Of a DNA stretch of 33,435 bases, positions 30,073-33,435 are shown one piece after another. The translations under genes were made by a program, and so were the position numbers. The stretch's first letter is position 1; every line of letters begins with the position of its first letter. This stretch comes from Prochlorococcus sp. AG-676-P15-1 (GTDB lineage Bacteria > Cyanobacteriota > Cyanobacteriia > PCC-6307 > Cyanobiaceae): assembly GCA_003210825.1 (NCBI GenBank), contig QCUF01000008.1, positions 1 through 33,435 on the forward strand, in the 5' to 3' direction. The notes beneath the pieces are model-generated. The model saw only the letters and a program-made list of their open reading frames with translations. It did no database searches and was not told the DNA's origin.

Positions 30073-33000
30073 TTAATATCTGAAAAATAATTGAACTTGA
30101 CTTTTCCAATCTCCCTCGGAATCCATAGAACCTAAAAATTCCAAGTTTGGACTAGCCTGTAAAGTCAGTATCCCTAAAGGAGGTAAATCATCCCTATCTG
30201 GAGTAGCTTGAACAGCAAAGTTTACTCTATCAGAAATATCAAGACCAATTTCGGCAATCCAAGCTTGACTAGACAACCCAGCATTTGAGGATGATTCATC
30301 AGTATCATTTACCTCAATGTTTTCATTAGAAAAAACATTATTAATTGGTTCATTATTTTCTATTAAAGCGGGATATAAGGACAATTGAAATTTCTCACTA
30401 AATGCATTTGCAGTATTAAGTTGAGAAATAAATGCTCTATTTATTAAATTTGCAGAGTTTCCTCCAATTAAACCAATAATTTGAGATCTGTTATAGCTTG
30501 GAGTACTTCTTAATTGTATTTTTTTATTTTCATCTTCAAATGATAATTGATCTAGAAATCCTTCATATGATGCTTCGATTTTTATAAGTCTTGTATTCCC
30601 GATTCCAACAGCTCCAAAACCACTCGCACTTGCATTCGCATCTAGACCACTTGAAATATTGAGATCTTGATTATTTTCACTAATTGGTATTATTGAATCT
30701 GGAACTTTACTAGTAAGTGAAAAGTTAATAAAAGGGACAATGCCACTTCTAGAGGCAAATAAAATATAATTTTCTTTATTTTTATCTAATTTGAATGGTG
30801 TTGTATATAAATTTGCGGTACCTTTACTTAAATTTATAAGGCCTCTGGCATTTAAGTCTTCTCCTAGTTTTCCATTAAAATCTAAATCTAACTTGGTATC
30901 TAAATAAGCCTTTACTATTCCCGCATATTGAATTCTAAAATCTGGACCAAGTTTTAATTTTAGATTCTTAAAACTTAAATTTTCAAGATAATTTGGGAAA
31001 TTTTCTCCTAAAAGAAAAGAATTTAATATTGTCTCATTAGAAATTATTTCAATATTTTTATTTTTTTTCCAAAATAGTTCTGGCCAATTTCTTTCAGGAT
31101 TTATTCCTTTAAAATTATTTTTTTTATTACTTTTTTTACTAGCATTATTTAAATTAATAAACCCATTATTAAGTGCTAAGTTTCCACTAAATATGGGTTC
31201 TTTGAATGTTCCTCCGATATTAATTTTAGAATCAGCTAGAAATTTAAAATTATTAGCTTTAAGACTAAATTTATTCGTTACTAAACTAATCTCTTTATCT
31301 TTAAAAACATTTTTATTATAAAAAGGTAAATGCCCTTCAATAAAAATATTCCCAGAAGAATCATCAGAAGCCTGAAAGCTTTTTATTTCGATATGATCAA
31401 AATCAAAAATTACTGTACTATTTATATTTTTAATAGTATTACTATAAATATCGATTTCAGAGTTCTTTATAACAACAAAACCATTCACAATTGGTTTATT
31501 AATAGTTCCATTTAATATCACTCTCAGATTTGTATCACCTTTCTTAAATACGAAATAATCATCAGCTAGGATATCAATTAATTCAATAAATTTCCCATTC
31601 CCATTTAATCTCAAATCTAATTTATCTTCTCTATTAATTGGGATAGAGCCTGAAATTTCTAGAGGAACACTTGAATTATTTAATAACAAAGATAAATCTA
31701 AATCAAAAATAGATTCATTATATTGGACTTCTCCATAATCAAAGATGATTGGGCTACTATTTATAGAGGTATTATTTGAAGAAATATTAGTAGCAAAGGA
31801 TTTTTTATCAAGATTATAAAGTAAATTTATATCCAAATTTCCTTCAAAATCTCTTGGTTTATCTAAAAAAATATTTATAGTTTTTAAAGGCAATTTATTA
31901 ATATTTAAAAAACCTTTTCCTGTAAACCCCCCACCCTCAAGATCTAGAGAAAAATACTCTTTAGAGCCTTTTTTAATATCGTTTTTTACATCAATAAATC
32001 CATTCAATTTTGCCTTTAATCGAAAGTCAGAGGCGTTTTTACCTTCTACAATTAGATTTGCATCATATCGACTTTCAAATTTACTTAAATATTTTTTTAA
32101 GTTAAATTTATCTTCTAAAGTATTTTTATCATTTAAGAAATTATTGATAAAAATAATTTTATCTTTAAAAGCGCTATCAATATTACTTATTTCTATATCA
32201 TCTAGGTTCCTAGACTTACCATTAGGAATGATTTTTTTATTATCAAAGTTTAAAATATCTGCTGCTGTTTGTAATGACCAACTAGTACTAATATTACTAA
32301 AACTTATATTTAAACTATTATCTTTATCAGAATCATATTCGATATCAATCATACCACCATCAATTGGATATAATGATGAATTTATATAAAAAGATTTATC
32401 ATCAAAAATAAAATCAAATAATGAATTAGCAAACTTTATATTCCTATATTTTCCCAAACTCCAAGCTAAACGACCATCATAATAAGTTTGATCTCTAGAT
32501 ATAAAGCCTGAGCCATTAACAATGCCACTAACTCTATCAAATTCATTATTACTAATCGCAAATTCAAGCTCATCAAGAGGGAAATTATTTGCATTCCAAC
32601 GATACTTATCAACATCTTTAATGAGAGTTAAACTACCTTTATTAGAATTAAATACTCTACTAAAGGTTATATTCTCTAACTTAATCTTTGAATCAAAATT
32701 AAAGGTAAGGAAAGAAGGTACAGGTGAATATCTATTCTTTATATTCACGAGGTATTTATTATTTTGATTTTTGATCTCACCTTCCCATATTTCTCTTATT
32801 CTTATACCTTTGTAATGAGGATAATCAACATTAAAATTAATTTGAATATCCGGTTTATTTATCTCACCTTTTAGTTCGCCTGTTGCAGTAATAAAACCTC
32901 TAATCCTATTTTTGCGGAAAATATTTAAATTAGATACTTGGGTTCTATTTAGAATAAAACTTGAATTTATATTTCCAAAATTTATACCCCTCTTATCTAA

Positions 33001-33435
33001 CCAATAAGGGATATCTCCTGATAATTGTATTTCAGGTTTCAAACTATCTAAATAACCAACATTTCCTTTAAAATTTATATTGTTAATATTCTCATTTAAA
33101 GGAACATTAAGATTAAACTCTGAGATTAATGTACCGTAATTAAGATTTTTTGTCTCAGCGATAATCTTCTTACCTTGGCATAAAAACCTAATCGAATCAC
33201 TAGTTATATCCTCTACTAAACTATTGGATTTCACCATTAAGTTATTCAAAGAAAGCTTTCCTTTACAAAAGTTTTTTTTAGAAGATTTATAAAACTTTAT
33301 GTTAGATTTAATTTTTCCTGTCCTAAAAGCAAATTCTCTATCGCCAAGACTATAATTAGATCCCTTCAAATTTATCCCATTCGATAATATCTCGAGATTC
33401 AAAAAATCTTTATTTAATTTAGTATTTAGTTTTAA
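30073..33435 (-). CDS. TamB/DUF490-family (Tic236-like) protein, partial; N-terminus beyond right edge
   Basis: Long low-complexity beta-rich protein; C-terminal region KLDLDFNGKLGEDLNARGLINLSKGTANLYTTPFKL..., IQLRSTPSYNRSQIIGLIGG, DISDRVNFAVQATPDRDDLPPLGILTLQASPNLEFLGSMDSEGDWKSQVQLFFRY. The track's 'M' at 33402 is a TTG; the frame stays open to 33435. Confidence 0.88.
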   Translation of the reverse strand, partial: LKLNTKLNKDFLNLEILSNGINLKGSNYSLGDREFAFRTGKIKSNIKFYKSSKKNFCKGKLSLNNLMVKSNSLVEDITSDSIRFLCQGKKIIAETKNLNYGTLISEFNLNVPLNENINNINFKGNVGYLDSLKPEIQLSGDIPYWLDKRGINFGNINSSFILNRTQVSNLNIFRKNRIRGFITATGELKGEINKPDIQINFNVDYPHYKGIRIREIWEGEIKNQNNKYLVNIKNRYSPVPSFLTFNFDSKIKLENITFSRVFNSNKGSLTLIKDVDKYRWNANNFPLDELEFAISNNEFDRVSGIVNGSGFISRDQTYYDGRLAWSLGKYRNIKFANSLFDFIFDDKSFYINSSLYPIDGGMIDIEYDSDKDNSLNISFSNISTSWSLQTAADILNFDNKKIIPNGKSRNLDDIEISNIDSAFKDKIIFINNFLNDKNTLEDKFNLKKYLSKFESRYDANLIVEGKNASDFRLKAKLNGFIDVKNDIKKGSKEYFSLDLEGGGFTGKGFLNINKLPLKTINIFLDKPRDFEGNLDINLLYNLDKKSFATNISSNNTSINSSPIIFDYGEVQYNESIFDLDLSLLLNNSSVPLEISGSIPINREDKLDLRLNGNGKFIELIDILADDYFVFKKGDTNLRVILNGTINKPIVNGFVVIKNSEIDIYSNTIKNINSTVIFDFDHIEIKSFQASDDSSGNIFIEGHLPFYNKNVFKDKEISLVTNKFSLKANNFKFLADSKINIGGTFKEPIFSGNLALNNGFINLNNASKKSNKKNNFKGINPERNWPELFWKKNKNIEIISNETILNSFLLGENFPNYLENLSFKNLKLKLGPDFRIQYAGIVKAYLDTKLDLDFNGKLGEDLNARGLINLSKGTANLYTTPFKLDKNKENYILFASRSGIVPFINFSLTSKVPDSIIPISENNQDLNISSGLDANASASGFGAVGIGNTRLIKIEASYEGFLDQLSFEDENKKIQLRSTPSYNRSQIIGLIGGNSANLINRAFISQLNTANAFSEKFQLSLYPALIENNEPINNVFSNENIEVNDTDESSSNAGLSSQAWIAEIGLDISDRVNFAVQATPDRDDLPPLGILTLQASPNLEFLGSMDSEGDWKSQVQLFFRY

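Noticed and set aside
30073-33402. TamB ORF taken as complete from 33402
   Set aside because: The codon at 33402 is TTG and the frame is open to the window edge (33435), so the gene is truncated by the window.
1-33435. Defence island, prophage, secondary-metabolite cluster or mobile element
   Set aside because: Nearly all genes are recognisable housekeeping functions; no transposase, integrase, toxin-antitoxin pair, nuclease/helicase cluster or NRPS/PKS/lanthipeptide gene was seen.

Overview
The window is low-GC, densely packed cyanobacterial core genome. Protein content and gene order suggest a high-light Prochlorococcus; this is inferred by recognition, not by a search. I call 25 protein-coding genes, two of them cut by the window edges: murI (3' truncated), an AMIN/amidase_3 cell-wall amidase, a nitrilase-family hydrolase, comB, aroA, an MnmC-like (DUF752) methyltransferase, glmU, murF, glgA, menB, menD, lepB, a DUF760 protein, a DUF4336 protein, a Mn/Zn-type ABC importer (permease, ATPase, binding protein), a DUF697 membrane protein, a low-complexity RGG-like/KEEI-repeat protein, trpS, thrS, a glucokinase-family gene, thrB, ndhD, an M3 oligopeptidase, a small lipase-like alpha/beta hydrolase, folB, proA and a TamB/DUF490 protein (5' truncated). 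I saw no CRISPR array, transposase, integrase, rRNA or tRNA. The window does not contain an obvious new multi-gene system. The items most worth a second look are: (1) the small protein directly upstream of trpS, with an Arg/Gly/Asn-rich head and a perfect 12-bp tandem repeat encoding (KEEI)6 that is open in several frames; (2) comB, whose conserved N-terminus has no ATG/GTG/TTG start available; (3) a DUF697 protein whose GTPase-like region looks degenerate; (4) a DUF4336 protein resembling a metallo-beta-lactamase fold without the canonical metal motif; (5) convergent gene ends with almost no room for terminators, including two stop codons sharing one TTAATTAA palindrome.
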